Positions 44,329-53,333 of a stretch of 64,000 bases of DNA are shown in pieces. Origin of the DNA: Solimonas marina (lineage in GTDB: Bacteria; Pseudomonadota; Gammaproteobacteria; Nevskiales; Nevskiaceae). The stretch covers positions 434,001-498,000 of the forward strand of contig NZ_JAAVXB010000002.1 of assembly GCF_012241385.1 (NCBI RefSeq), given 5' to 3'. How positions within the stretch are numbered: the stretch's first letter is position 1; every line of letters starts with the position of its first letter. The notes below the pieces were generated by a model, which saw nothing but the letters and a program-made list of their open reading frames with translations, was not told the DNA's origin and made no database searches. Made by a program: the position numbers and the translations under genes.

Positions 44329-46664
44329 GGTGATGCTCCCGTCGTGCACGTCACGATCTGTTGTGGCGTGCTGAGTCGATCGCCGGCCGCCAGCAGGGCC
44401 GTTGCCGTGCAGTGCCCGTCGCTCCAGCGCACGTCGAGCTGGTGCGTACCGGCCTCAGCGCTGAGCAGTACTTCTCCGTGCAGGCCCGTGAAACTTGCCG
44501 ACGCACCGCTGATGGTGACGGCGCTGCCGGCAGGTGGCGCGCTGCCGTCCTGTCGGCGCAGCAGCAGGCGCCGCGTCGGGCGCTCGGCCAGCATGCCGAA
44601 GCGCACGCGCACGCCACCGTAGCCAGGTGCGACGATCTGCCGTGCGCGTTCGTCGAGCCGGGTGTCGATGGCGTAATCGGCATCGGCCACCGACAGTTGC
44701 CGCGTTTCGTAGGCTTGCAGGTCCGGAACCAACAGTGCGTGTGCGGCATCGGCACGGCCGCTCAGGCGGTTTTCGTCGTAGACACGAATCGGTGTCTCGC
44801 TGTCGGTGGTGACGACCGCGAACGGCCCGTCGATCGGCCGCGTCCAGAAGCGGTCGTTGCCCAGCGTCACGATGCCGCTGCGTAGCCCCAGACGCAGCGC
44901 ATCGTCGTCGCTGCGGTGCTCCGCATCGAGTCGTGCGATGGCTTGCGGTGTGGTCCAGGTGGCGTTGGCGCCGCTGCGCGTACTGTCGCCGATCTCGCGA
45001 TAGGCGCTGCCGTCCCAGCCGATGGCGCCGAGCCGGCCACGCTGTACGGCGAGCCGGCCGATGTCGCGTGAGGCATCGTGCTGCCAGGTCGCCGAGCCGA
45101 CCAGACGTTGATCGAAACTGATCGTCAGGCTCGCGTAGAGGCTGTTGTTGTCGGCGTTGTCGACGTCGGTATGTGCGCCGATGGTCAGTGAAGCGCCGTA
45201 GCTGAGCGCGGCGCTGAAGCCGCTGTCGATGCCGCGGCGGCGATTGCCGAAGGCATCGCGATCATCGAGCCAGGCGACGCTGACGGCGCCGAGCCGGCCG
45301 ACCTGATGACTGGCGCGCGCCACGAAGCGCTGCAATGACGTTGGTCGGTCCTCGCCGAGGCGCAGCAGGCTGGCAGGATTGTGGATATACGACAACGCGT
45401 AGCTGAAGCGTGACGCCGCGTGCTCGACCGCGGCCTGTACGCCGATGCCGTGGCTGTCGCCGCTGCCGGCGACGAGCCCGCCGCTGACGACGCCGATCGG
45501 CGGCAGCAGCCACGCGGCGCCGGCACCGGCCAGCTGGCGGCGGTGATTGGCTTCCAGATGTAATTCGCCGGTCAGGCGATCGTTGAGCCCGCGGCGCCAG
45601 GTTGCTGCCACGAACGGCACGTCGTAGTGCAGCGACTCGCTGCCGTAGTCGAGGCGCGGGCTGCCGACTTCGAAACTGTAGTCATCGAGCCCCGCGCGCA
45701 GCAGCTGCGGCGTGACGTAAAAGTCGTAGCGGTAGACGCTGCTGCGGCCGAGCAGGTCGGTGACGACCAGTTGCATCTGGCCAGCACCGGTGATGACCGG
45801 TACGCGCTGCAATTCGAAAGGACCGGAGCCGACGCTTTCGTGCGCGCGCAGATTGCCGTCGACATAGACGTCGACCGCGCTCGGCAAGGTTGCCAGGCCG
45901 TCGAGATTGGGTAACGGAAAGGTCACCACGTCCGGTTGCAGCGAGAATTCGGTGCCCCATTGCACGCCGCCGAAGCGCAGCGCGCGGCCGAACATGCCAC
46001 CGCGCGTGATGCTGTCGCCGAGACGCAGCCGATGCAGGCGTGCGGGGTCGTCGATCGTCCAGTCGCTGTCGAGCCGTACGAAGCGGCGGCCGTCGTAGAG
46101 CACGTCGTTACGGATATCGCCGAACGGCCCGAACAGACCGCTGTCGATGACGCCGTTGAGCGTGTCCTGCGAGCGGTCGTGCAGATACTGCGTGTCGGCT
46201 TGCAGATATGCGCCAGGCTCGGACCACGGCGCAGCGTGGTCACGTGTCGGCGTCAGGCTGCGCACGTCGGCGGCGCGCAGTGCGCTGGCATCGATCGACA
46301 GGGTCTGCGCGCAGACGTCGACGTAGTAATGCAGCTCGACGAGGTCGTCGAGCGCGTACCAACGCGCGCCGAGCGCCGAGACGCTGGTGCGCGGCGCCGC
46401 AAGCGCCAGATGCTCGAACACTGCGGGTGGTGCCAGCAAGCGGCCGTCCGGCATGCGCAACAGCACGAAGTCGGCGCCGTTGTCGTCGGGACTGGCGAGT
46501 ACGCGTAGCAGCAGGCGCTGCGCACGCTGCGGGAATGGATCGTCGGCGCGGGTGCAGGCGCGCGAGAACCAGCCATCGCCCGCCTGGACCGGTGTGGTCC
46601 CGAGCAGGCCGATGAGCAGCGCGGCGCCAAGCTCACGGCGTCCCGAGCGGAACCGTACTCTCAT
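44325..46664 (-). CDS. Outer-membrane usher of archaic chaperone-usher pilus
   Basis: 779 residues. Signal peptide, then an N-terminal region and the 24-strand usher barrel with typical parts FVRLDSDWTIDDPARLHRLR, GGVQWGTEFSLQPDVVTFPL and VTDLLGRSSVYRYDFYVTP. The C-terminal Ig-like domain is RPTRRLLLRRQDGSAPPAGS and onward. It threads chaperone-bound subunits through the outer membrane and assembles the fibre. Start ATG lies inside the last 32 bases of the chaperone gene. Confidence 0.93.
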   Translation of the reverse strand: MRVRFRSGRRELGAALLIGLLGTTPVQAGDGWFSRACTRADDPFPQRAQRLLLRVLASPDDNGADFVLLRMPDGRLLAPPAVFEHLALAAPRTSVSALGARWYALDDLVELHYYVDVCAQTLSIDASALRAADVRSLTPTRDHAAPWSEPGAYLQADTQYLHDRSQDTLNGVIDSGLFGPFGDIRNDVLYDGRRFVRLDSDWTIDDPARLHRLRLGDSITRGGMFGRALRFGGVQWGTEFSLQPDVVTFPLPNLDGLATLPSAVDVYVDGNLRAHESVGSGPFELQRVPVITGAGQMQLVVTDLLGRSSVYRYDFYVTPQLLRAGLDDYSFEVGSPRLDYGSESLHYDVPFVAATWRRGLNDRLTGELHLEANHRRQLAGAGAAWLLPPIGVVSGGLVAGSGDSHGIGVQAAVEHAASRFSYALSYIHNPASLLRLGEDRPTSLQRFVARASHQVGRLGAVSVAWLDDRDAFGNRRRGIDSGFSAALSYGASLTIGAHTDVDNADNNSLYASLTISFDQRLVGSATWQHDASRDIGRLAVQRGRLGAIGWDGSAYREIGDSTRSGANATWTTPQAIARLDAEHRSDDDALRLGLRSGIVTLGNDRFWTRPIDGPFAVVTTDSETPIRVYDENRLSGRADAAHALLVPDLQAYETRQLSVADADYAIDTRLDERARQIVAPGYGGVRVRFGMLAERPTRRLLLRRQDGSAPPAGSAVTISGASASFTGLHGEVLLSAEAGTHQLDVRWSDGHCTATALLAAGDRLSTPQQIVTCTTGASP

Positions 46665-47355
46665 CGGTGCCGATATCGGTGGTGGCCGTCAGGCGTAACC
46701 GCTGTGCGTATGGCGGTTGCGCCGGAAAGCGCCAGAGCGCGTGCGCGCCCGGCAGCACGTCGCGAAAACCGGCGTCATCGCCAAGCGCGGTGCCGCGATC
46801 GGCATCGACGACGTGCAGTTGTGCACGCCGCTGATGGACGTTGCCGTCATTGTCCGCGCGCAGCACATAGGCATTGCCGTCGCGATACGCCGACCAGCGC
46901 CAGGCGCGATGCGCCGTGGCGGACGGGGCCACGTACAAGGGCACGCTGAGGCGCAACAGGAAATTAAGCTGGCCGTCCTTCAGCGCGCCTTGTTCCGGTA
47001 TCTCGGCGACGTAGATGCGGAACGCCTGCTCGACCGCGGCCGGCGGCAGCTTGATGTTGCCAACACGGACGATCTGCTGCGCGTCGGGCGCCAGCTCGAA
47101 CAGGGGTGGATTGGCAAGCAGCGCCTCGGCATCCCCGAACTGGTCGCCGCGGTCGTCCTGCGTCCAGCCCAGCAGCACGATCTGGAAGCGGCGTGGCCGC
47201 GTGTCACGGTTGGCGACGGTCAGCGCGGCGCTGGTCTGCGTCGCGTTCAGATCGAGGCGCAGCGGCGAGACCGCCACGCCGCCCGGTGCCGCTGCGGCCG
47301 AAACGCAGGCCAGCAGCAACCATGCGCCGCCGAAGCGGCGCAGCAGCGTACGCAT
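46633..47355 (-). CDS. Periplasmic pilus chaperone
   Basis: 240 residues. Signal peptide LLLACVSAAAAPGG, then two Ig-like domains of PapD type. The N-terminal domain has VAVSPLRLDLNATQTSAALTVA and the motif EQAFRIYVAEIPEQG, with the Arg that anchors the subunit C-terminus. It caps subunits until the usher takes over. Order pilin-chaperone-usher-subunit is that of Csu-type operons. Overlaps the usher start. Confidence 0.92.
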   Translation of the reverse strand: MRTLLRRFGGAWLLLACVSAAAAPGGVAVSPLRLDLNATQTSAALTVANRDTRPRRFQIVLLGWTQDDRGDQFGDAEALLANPPLFELAPDAQQIVRVGNIKLPPAAVEQAFRIYVAEIPEQGALKDGQLNFLLRLSVPLYVAPSATAHRAWRWSAYRDGNAYVLRADNDGNVHQRRAQLHVVDADRGTALGDDAGFRDVLPGAHALWRFPAQPPYAQRLRLTATTDIGTDESTVPLGTP

Positions 47356-47366
47356 GGCAACCCCTG

Positions 47367-47858
47367 TTAGTAGTTGACGATGACGTTGACGCTGTCGGTG
47401 TAAACGCCTGCCGCTGCCGACTGGCCGCTGGTGACACGACCGTAGACCGGGATCGTCTGCGCCAGGCCCGTGCCGGTTCCGGCCAGGGTATCGGTGCCGC
47501 TGGTCGTGCCCCAGTTCAGCGTGCGCGACGTATCGCGATAGAGGCTGTAGGCGAGCGAATCGGTGGTCGTGGCCGACGTCATCTCGCGTGCCGTCACCGA
47601 GCTGCCGTGTGAGCCCTGGTCGATCGCCACGTTGTAGGCGGTGCCGCCGGTGCAGGTGACGGCGATGGTGGTCGATGCATCGGCGTCGGCGGTCGGATCG
47701 ACGCTGGTGAACACCAGCGGTACCGGCACGACGATGCAGCTGGTGACGACGGTAGCCGTGACCTGCATCGGCACGTTGCCAGTTGTAGCGGCCTGCGCAT
47801 GACCGCAGAGGGCGGCCGGCAACAGAGCCAGCCAGAACACCCGACGAATCTGAAACAT
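47367..47858 (-). CDS. Spore coat U-domain major pilin (CsuA/B-like)
   Basis: 163 residues. Signal peptide ending GHAQA; one spore-coat-U domain with Cys pair (TSCIVV, VTCTGG) and the final strand VYTDSVNVIVNY, used for donor-strand exchange. As first gene it is the likely major subunit. The chaperone follows after 11 bases. GGGGAGGGG-like sequence (aggggagggg) lies just before the ATG. Confidence 0.88.
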   Translation of the reverse strand: MFQIRRVFWLALLPAALCGHAQAATTGNVPMQVTATVVTSCIVVPVPLVFTSVDPTADADASTTIAVTCTGGTAYNVAIDQGSHGSSVTAREMTSATTTDSLAYSLYRDTSRTLNWGTTSGTDTLAGTGTGLAQTIPVYGRVTSGQSAAAGVYTDSVNVIVNY

Positions 47859-47994
47859 GGAACCCCTCCCCTGAATCCGGAATCTTTCCGGACCTTCACA
47901 GGCTAGGCCCCGCCGAGGTCGGCGATGGTCGCCGGTGGATGAACGGTCGTTAAGTCACGGCGCAACGGCAGCGACGATCGGGCAGGCTGCCCGA

Positions 47995-48030
47995 CACGAA
48001 AAAGCCGGCCCAGGGGCCGGCTTTTTCGTG
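47995..48030 (-). terminator. Strong terminator after ompW
   Basis: Perfect 16-bp stem CACGAAAAAGCCGGCC / GGCCGGCTTTTTCGTG with loop CAGG. T-runs lie within both arms, so it can work in both directions. It separates the ompW unit from the pilus operon. Confidence 0.85.
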
Positions 48031-48051
48031 TGCCGCATGCGGTTTTCGCGC

Positions 48052-48762
48052 TCAGAAGCGATAGCCGACGAACACGCCCGCGGTCCACGGGTCGAGGCGG
48101 ATATCCAACGTCTGGCCGGTGCTCAGCGTGGTCTTGGTTTTGAGGAAGGTCTTGGCCAGCATGGCTTCGGCGAACCAGCCGTTATGCATCTGCCAGTCGA
48201 GACCCAGCTGTGGTGTCGGCGCGAACTTGGACTTGATGTCGAGCTTGGTCGAATCGTCGCCGCCCGGATTGGTCAGGCCGGTCAGCGTGCCGTTGCCGGT
48301 CTCGCTGTAGAAGTACGCATAGGTCAGGCCGACGCCGACGAACGGCCGCAGCGTCGTGTCCGGCTTGAACAGGTGGTACTGCACGAACAGCGTCATCGGC
48401 AGGACCTTGGTGTCGCCGATCTTGCCGGAGCCGGAGATCGTGCCGTCGCCCTTGACGTTGAAGCTGAACGGCATCGCCAGCGGCACTTCGAGTGACCAGT
48501 TGTCGGTCAGCATGTAGGCGATGCCGCCGGCCGGGCGGGTGCTGCTCGACGAGACGTCGACCCGCGTGCCGGGCTGGCTCGGCGACGACAGATCACTGCT
48601 GCTGACATCCGGAATGATCGACATCACGCCGGCCTTGAACAGCCAGGAGCCGGCGGTCTGCGCGGTGTTCTGCGACGTTTGGGTGTTGCTGCTGTCGTCA
48701 GCCTGGGCGGCGGTGGCGGCGAGCAGAGTGGCCGCGGCGGCGGCGATTGCAATCTTTTTCAT
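48052..48762 (-). CDS. ompW: OmpW-family outer membrane protein
   Basis: 236 residues. Signal peptide ending ATAAQA, then an eight-stranded OmpW barrel: GSWLFKAGVMSIIPD, TLFVQYHLFKPDTTLRPFVG, VGLTYAYFYSETGNG and final strand LDPWTAGVFVGYRF with terminal Phe. OmpW channels let small hydrophobic molecules through the outer membrane. AGGAGG lies seven bases before the ATG. It follows the SGNH lipoprotein gene by 19 bases, so hydrolysis and uptake of a hydrophobic substrate may be linked. Confidence 0.92.
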   Translation of the reverse strand: MKKIAIAAAAATLLAATAAQADDSSNTQTSQNTAQTAGSWLFKAGVMSIIPDVSSSDLSSPSQPGTRVDVSSSSTRPAGGIAYMLTDNWSLEVPLAMPFSFNVKGDGTISGSGKIGDTKVLPMTLFVQYHLFKPDTTLRPFVGVGLTYAYFYSETGNGTLTGLTNPGGDDSTKLDIKSKFAPTPQLGLDWQMHNGWFAEAMLAKTFLKTKTTLSTGQTLDIRLDPWTAGVFVGYRF

Positions 48763-48781
48763 GTTGTTTTCCTCCTCGCGA

Positions 48782-49900
48782 TCAGAGCCAGCCGGCCTTG
48801 GACAGGGCGTCGGTCACCATTTCCGCCAACAGCTGATGGCCGTAGGGGGTCGGGTGGAAGTCGTTGGCGAAGACATAGGTCTTCCACCAATCGCTGCTCG
48901 ATTCACCGCTGGGGATCGTCGCTTCGAGATCGGTCGTGGTGCAGGTGCTGATGTCCTGGTCGATCAGGTCGCAGACCGGCTCGCTGACGTTGGTCAGCCC
49001 GTACTGCGCCGGATCGGCCATTTCGTCGTTGAAGTGGGTGTAGAAGTCGACGATGACGACGCGCGAGTCGCCACCGAGCTGGGTTTCGAGCTCGTTGTTG
49101 AAGGCTTCGATCCAGCCTTCGGCGACTTCCGTGACGGTTGTCGCGGTCTCCGTGTCGAGGCTCGCCAGGACCGTCTGGAAGCGCGGTGTCTTGGTCACGT
49201 CGAGGACGTTCTGGATGACGACGTGGGAAACCCCGGCGTCGAGTACGTCGGCTTCGACCGCCGCCGCCAGCTTGTCGGCCAGCGCTGTCATGTACAGACC
49301 GCCGGCGGTGACCAGATCGCCCTGCGACAGGTACGGGTAGGCGGTGGCGCTCGGCACGATGCTCAGCACGCGACCGGCGAAGTACTGCTGATAGGTGGTG
49401 CTGCCCTGCGCGGCGTAGAGGAAGTAGGTGATCATCGCCGCGGCGTCATTGGCGCCGCTGTCGCCGCCGACCAGGACCAGACCGGTCTTGTCGAAGCCGT
49501 CGCTAGCGGCATCGGTCAACTGCTTGATGATCGATGCCGGCGTGGTCTCGTCGACCGTGCCGCTGGCCGGCTGGTAGTTGTTGATGACCGAGCCGGCCAC
49601 CGCGTAGTTCGTGCAGCCGGTGCTCTGCGAGGTATCGCTGAAGCTGCTGCCGTCGTACGAATAGGACGGGCAGGAGGTGTCGAAGCCATAGGTGGCGGCG
49701 ATGCGCTCGTTCCACAGGCGGAAGGTTTCGCCATTGCCTGGTTGTACGGTGAATTTGTAGCCGTAGGTGCCGCTGTCGGTCAGGCTGGCGCCGAACGAGC
49801 GCACCGATGTGAAGTCGGCCTTGGTGACGCCGCTGTTGTTGCCGCCGCCGTCACAGGCGGCCAGCGTCGACAGGACCAGAGCGATGAGAATTTTTCTCAC
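48782..49900 (-). CDS. SGNH/GDSL-like hydrolase lipoprotein
   Basis: 372 residues. Lipobox LAAC with Cys 16, then a Gly/Asn linker. SGNH blocks are visible: SFGASLTDSGTYG (nucleophile Ser in a GDS-like block), VGGDSGANDAAA (GxND block) and NDFHPTPYGHQL (catalytic Asp/His). Members are esterases, lipases or depolymerases of the cell surface. The start block departs from the GDSL consensus (GASL). It is transcribed with ompW and divergent from an AraC regulator. Confidence 0.85.
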   Translation of the reverse strand: MRKILIALVLSTLAACDGGGNNSGVTKADFTSVRSFGASLTDSGTYGYKFTVQPGNGETFRLWNERIAATYGFDTSCPSYSYDGSSFSDTSQSTGCTNYAVAGSVINNYQPASGTVDETTPASIIKQLTDAASDGFDKTGLVLVGGDSGANDAAAMITYFLYAAQGSTTYQQYFAGRVLSIVPSATAYPYLSQGDLVTAGGLYMTALADKLAAAVEADVLDAGVSHVVIQNVLDVTKTPRFQTVLASLDTETATTVTEVAEGWIEAFNNELETQLGGDSRVVIVDFYTHFNDEMADPAQYGLTNVSEPVCDLIDQDISTCTTTDLEATIPSGESSSDWWKTYVFANDFHPTPYGHQLLAEMVTDALSKAGWL

Positions 49901-49912
49901 GGGGGAGCTCCT

Positions 49913-49979
49913 CTAATTGTGGTTAGGAAGCGATGTCGCAGGGCGGCGCTCGCTTTTGTAAGTATGAGACTACAATTAG
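49913..49979. promoter_or_regulatory. Inverted repeat between hydrolase and AraC regulator
   Basis: CTAATTGT at 49913-49920 and ACAATTAG at 49972-49979, perfect 8-bp arms 51 bases apart, in the 174-base divergent spacer. The spacing would allow a looped AraC-type complex. The region is AT-rich compared with its flanks. Confidence 0.45.
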
Positions 49980-50074
49980 TCAGGCGTATCTCTGACAAAT
50001 TGCGATGCGAATCCTAAGGCGGCGGCCTGTCCGCCTCACTGGCCATCACGGCCAATTCGCTGACCCTGGAGGCC

Positions 50075-51175
50075 ATGAACATGGATGCTCGACATGACTT
50101 GCCGCTGGTCGGCGCGGCGCGACCGCTGGTCGCCGACGGGGTCGAGACCGATGTCACGGTGTCGTCGGCATGGCTCGGCGGCGCCGCGGCGCTGCTCGCC
50201 GCGCGCGGGCTCGATGTCGGCGCGTTGTTCGCGGCGGCCGGTCTCGACGCGGCGGCCCTGCGCGACGCCGACGCGCGCTTTTCCAACGACGCGGTCAATC
50301 GGCTCTGGCAGCTGGCGGCGTCGCGTGGCGGCGACGCCGCCCTGGGACTGGTCGGCGCCGAACTGGCGCGGCCGACCGGGTTCGACGTGGTCAGCTACAC
50401 GGTGATGTCGTGTCCGAACCTGGGTGTCGGCCTGCAGCGCATGCGGCGCTATCTGGATATCGCCAGCGCCGCGTACGCGATGCGTATCGAGTGTGGCGAC
50501 AAGGCCTACCGCTTCGTTGCCGAACCGCGGGTCTGGAATGAGGCACCGCGCGCCCGCATCGATTACGCGTTCAGCACCTTTCTGCAGCTTTGTCGCTGGG
50601 TGGTCGGTCAGCGGCTCGAACCGCTGCTCGTCGAGTTTCCGTATGCACAGCCGGCCGATCTGTCGCCGTATCGCGCGGTCAGTGGCTGCCGGCTGCAATT
50701 CGGTGCGCCGATGGCCGCGGTGACGGTGGCCCGCGCCGATCTCGAACTACCGTTGCAGCTGTCCAATCCGCAGCTGTGCGAGATGCATGAGCGCGTTGCC
50801 GCCGAGAAGCTCGAACGGCTGGCGCAGCATCTGGTGACGCGGCAGGTCCGCTCCGAGGTGCAGCGAAGGCTCAGCGATGGCGATATCAGCGTCGAGGCTG
50901 TTGCCGGCGCGCTGCGCATGAGCGAGCGCACGCTGCGCCGCCGCCTGCAGGCGGAGGGCACGCGCTATCAAGACGTGGTCGATCTGACACGCCGCGAACT
51001 GGCGACGCGCTATCTGCGCGACGCGCGGCTGTCGATGGCGCATGTGGCGTTTCTGCTCGGCTTCGCCGATCAGAGCAATTTCTTTCGCGCCTGCCGGCGC
51101 TGGTTCGCGGCCTCGCCGATGCAGTACCGCCGCCGCCTGCTGCCGGACACCGCCGCCTCGCCGTTACCGGCCTGA
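50075..51175 (+). CDS. AraC-family transcriptional regulator, divergent from SGNH hydrolase
   Basis: 366 residues. N-terminal arabinose-binding-like domain (about 40-220) and two C-terminal helix-turn-helix motifs (SVEAVAGALRMSERTLRRRL and SMAHVAFLLGFADQSNFFRA). Same sub-family as the regulator at 20520-21578; the domains align over their length. It probably senses a lipid-like product and controls the divergent hydrolase-ompW unit. An in-frame ATG two codons in (50081) is equally possible. Confidence 0.9.
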   Translation: MNMDARHDLPLVGAARPLVADGVETDVTVSSAWLGGAAALLAARGLDVGALFAAAGLDAAALRDADARFSNDAVNRLWQLAASRGGDAALGLVGAELARPTGFDVVSYTVMSCPNLGVGLQRMRRYLDIASAAYAMRIECGDKAYRFVAEPRVWNEAPRARIDYAFSTFLQLCRWVVGQRLEPLLVEFPYAQPADLSPYRAVSGCRLQFGAPMAAVTVARADLELPLQLSNPQLCEMHERVAAEKLERLAQHLVTRQVRSEVQRRLSDGDISVEAVAGALRMSERTLRRRLQAEGTRYQDVVDLTRRELATRYLRDARLSMAHVAFLLGFADQSNFFRACRRWFAASPMQYRRRLLPDTAASPLPA

Positions 51176-51191
51176 GGCGGCGGCGGATGCG

Positions 51192-51740
51192 TCAGGCGGC
51201 CGCGAGCGCAGCGTCGATCGCATCGAGCAGGCGCGGATCTTCCGCTGCCACGTCGGGCGCGAAACGCGCGGCGACGCGGCCGTCGCGGCCGATCAGGAAC
51301 TTCTCGAAATTCCACAGCACCTCGCCCGGCGCGCCGGTGTCGATGCCATAGCCCTTGAGGCGCTCGCGGAACGGGCCGTCGCCGATCGTGGCCGGCTGCG
51401 TGGTCGTCAGCATCGCGTAGAGCGGATGCTGGTCGGCACCGCGCACCGAAATCTTCGAGAACAGCGGAAAGTGCACGTCGTATTGCAGTGTGCAGAACTG
51501 CTGGATCTCGGCGTCGCTGCCCGGTTCCTGCTCCTTGAAGTTGTTGGCCGGAAAGCCGAGCACTTCGAGGCCTTGCGCGTGGCGCGACTGATACAGCTTT
51601 TCCAGTCCTTCGTATTGCGGCGTCAGGCCGCACTTCGACGCGACATTGACGACCAGCAGCACCTTGCCGCGAAACGGCGACAGATCGCCGGCGCTGCCAT
51701 CGATGCGGGTGACGGGAATTTCGTAGACCGGTTGGGACAT
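51192..51740 (-). CDS. Glutathione peroxidase family protein
   Basis: 182 residues from ATG 51740. The peroxidatic Cys is in LLVVNVASKCGLTPQY; the second block GFPANNFKEQEPG carries the Gln of the catalytic tetrad region and the third, LWNFEKFLIGRDG, the Trp/Asn. It is the Cys type, which in bacteria usually works with thioredoxin. It reduces peroxides in the cytoplasm. Convergent with the AraC gene. Confidence 0.93.
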   Translation of the reverse strand: MSQPVYEIPVTRIDGSAGDLSPFRGKVLLVVNVASKCGLTPQYEGLEKLYQSRHAQGLEVLGFPANNFKEQEPGSDAEIQQFCTLQYDVHFPLFSKISVRGADQHPLYAMLTTTQPATIGDGPFRERLKGYGIDTGAPGEVLWNFEKFLIGRDGRVAARFAPDVAAEDPRLLDAIDAALAAA

Positions 51741-51911
51741 GTCGCGCCTCTTGCTCTGAGTGGTGGCCGCGCTACGGCGGTGTGGGCAGCGGCGATGGTA
51801 TCGCGCTGACACCGCGATGCGGGCGTCAGGGAAATGACCGACGGCGCAAGGGCCGATTTCGACCGTTCGTCGGTGTGCATCGCGCCGCTCATCCCGTGTA
51901 AGCGAATTCGC

Positions 51912-51938
51912 TCAAGTTTGTAAGCGGCCTTCCGATAA
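51912..51938 (+). promoter_or_regulatory. Sigma-28 promoter of fliC
   Basis: TCAAGTTT at 51912-51919, 11-base spacer, TCCGATAA at 51931-51938. Fourteen of 16 positions match TAAAGTTT / GCCGATAA with exact spacing. The flagellin ATG is about 100 bases downstream. Confidence 0.9.
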
Positions 51939-52040
51939 ACAGTCCAGCAACGGCAATCCGGCATCGGGCTGCTGAGGCAGGACCGAAAGCCGCTGTGGCG
52001 TCGGCCCGGACTTTTAACCTTCCTCATCAGGAGTGCATTC

Positions 52041-53195
52041 ATGCAAGGCATTAATACCAACGTGATGTCGCTGAACGCGCAGCGCAATCTGGAATCGTCG
52101 CAGTCCTCGCTGTCGACCTCGATCCAGCGCCTGTCGTCGGGTCTGCGTATCAACAGCGCGAAGGACGACGCTGCCGGCCTCGCCATTTCGAGCCGCTTCA
52201 CCAGCCAGATCACCGGCCTCGGTCAGGCGCAGCGCAACGCCAACGACGCGATCTCGCTCGCACAGACCGCCGACGGCGCGCTGTCGTCGATCTCCGATTC
52301 GCTGCAGCGCGTTCGCGAACTCGCCGTGCAGTCGGCCAACGCGACCAATTCGTCGACCGACCGCGCCGCGCTGCAGACCGAAGCCTCGTCGCTGCTGCAG
52401 GAAATCGACCGCGTCGCCAACCAGACCAAGTTCAACGGCGTTTCGCTGATCGACGGCAGCTTCACCTCGGCGGTGTTCCAGGTCGGCGCCAACTCCGGCG
52501 AAACGATCACGGTGTCCTCGCTGGGCGACGCCAATGTCGCGGCGCTGGGCTCGGTGACGGCCGCGACCGGTCAGTCGAGCGCAGTCACCGGCATCAGCGC
52601 GCTGGGCGCGGTCGGCGCCGGTGCGCTGATCATCAACGGCACCGACGTAGGCGCCAACATCGGCGCTGCCGGCTCGACGCAGGAGCGCATCGGCCAGGTC
52701 GTCGACGCGATCAACAACTATTCGACGACCACCGGCGTCAACGCGGCTTACGACAGCGACTCCGGCCGCATCGTGCTGACGTCGAGCGCCGACATTGCGG
52801 TCACCGGTACCGATGACGGCACGGCCACCGGCTTCAACATCAGCGGCAGCGACGGCTCGGCGACGGCGACCACGACCACCGGTCTGACCTCGCTCGATCT
52901 GAGTTCCTATGCTGGCTCGTCTCTGGCGATCGACCAGATCGACAGCGCGCTGGCCCAGGTTAACTCGACACGCGCCAACCTCGGTGCGGTGCAGAACCGT
53001 TTCGAGTCGGTGGTCAGCAATCTGTCGACGACATCGGAGAATCTGTCGGCCGCCCGCTCGCGGATCCAGGACGCCGACTACGCGGTGGAAACGGCCAACA
53101 TGACCCGCGCGCAGATTCTGCAGCAGGCCGGCACGGCGATGCTCTCGCAGGCCAACTCGGTCCCGCAGGGTGTGCTCAGCCTCCTGAAGGGCTAA
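52041..53195 (+). CDS. fliC: Flagellin
   Basis: 384 residues. Conserved D0/D1 ends: INTNVMSLNAQRNLESSQSS, LSSGLRINSAKDDAAGLAIS at the N-terminus, and ARSRIQDADYAVETANMTRA with QILQQAGTAMLSQANSVPQG at the C-terminus. The middle (about 165-290) is a Thr/Ala/Gly-rich variable domain exposed on the filament. It is the only flagellin gene in the window. AGGAG lies nine bases before the ATG. Expressed late through FliA. Confidence 0.97.
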   Translation: MQGINTNVMSLNAQRNLESSQSSLSTSIQRLSSGLRINSAKDDAAGLAISSRFTSQITGLGQAQRNANDAISLAQTADGALSSISDSLQRVRELAVQSANATNSSTDRAALQTEASSLLQEIDRVANQTKFNGVSLIDGSFTSAVFQVGANSGETITVSSLGDANVAALGSVTAATGQSSAVTGISALGAVGAGALIINGTDVGANIGAAGSTQERIGQVVDAINNYSTTTGVNAAYDSDSGRIVLTSSADIAVTGTDDGTATGFNISGSDGSATATTTTGLTSLDLSSYAGSSLAIDQIDSALAQVNSTRANLGAVQNRFESVVSNLSTTSENLSAARSRIQDADYAVETANMTRAQILQQAGTAMLSQANSVPQGVLSLLKG

Positions 53196-53204
53196 GTGGC
53201 AGGG

Positions 53205-53234
53205 CGCGGGCGCCGGCCAAAACCGGCGCCCGCG
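53205..53234 (+). terminator. Terminator hairpin after fliC
   Basis: Perfect 12-bp stem CGCGGGCGCCGG / CCGGCGCCCGCG with loop CCAAAA, nine bases after the flagellin stop. No U-tract, but the stem is very stable; it may also protect the fliC mRNA. Confidence 0.65.
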
Positions 53235-53333
53235 ATTCGATGGGTGCTTGATGAAGATCCGTGCCGTCGGCAACAACACGTGAACGATTGAATCCATCGT
53301 GATGCAGCGGGATCGGTCCCGGAGGGTCGGGCG

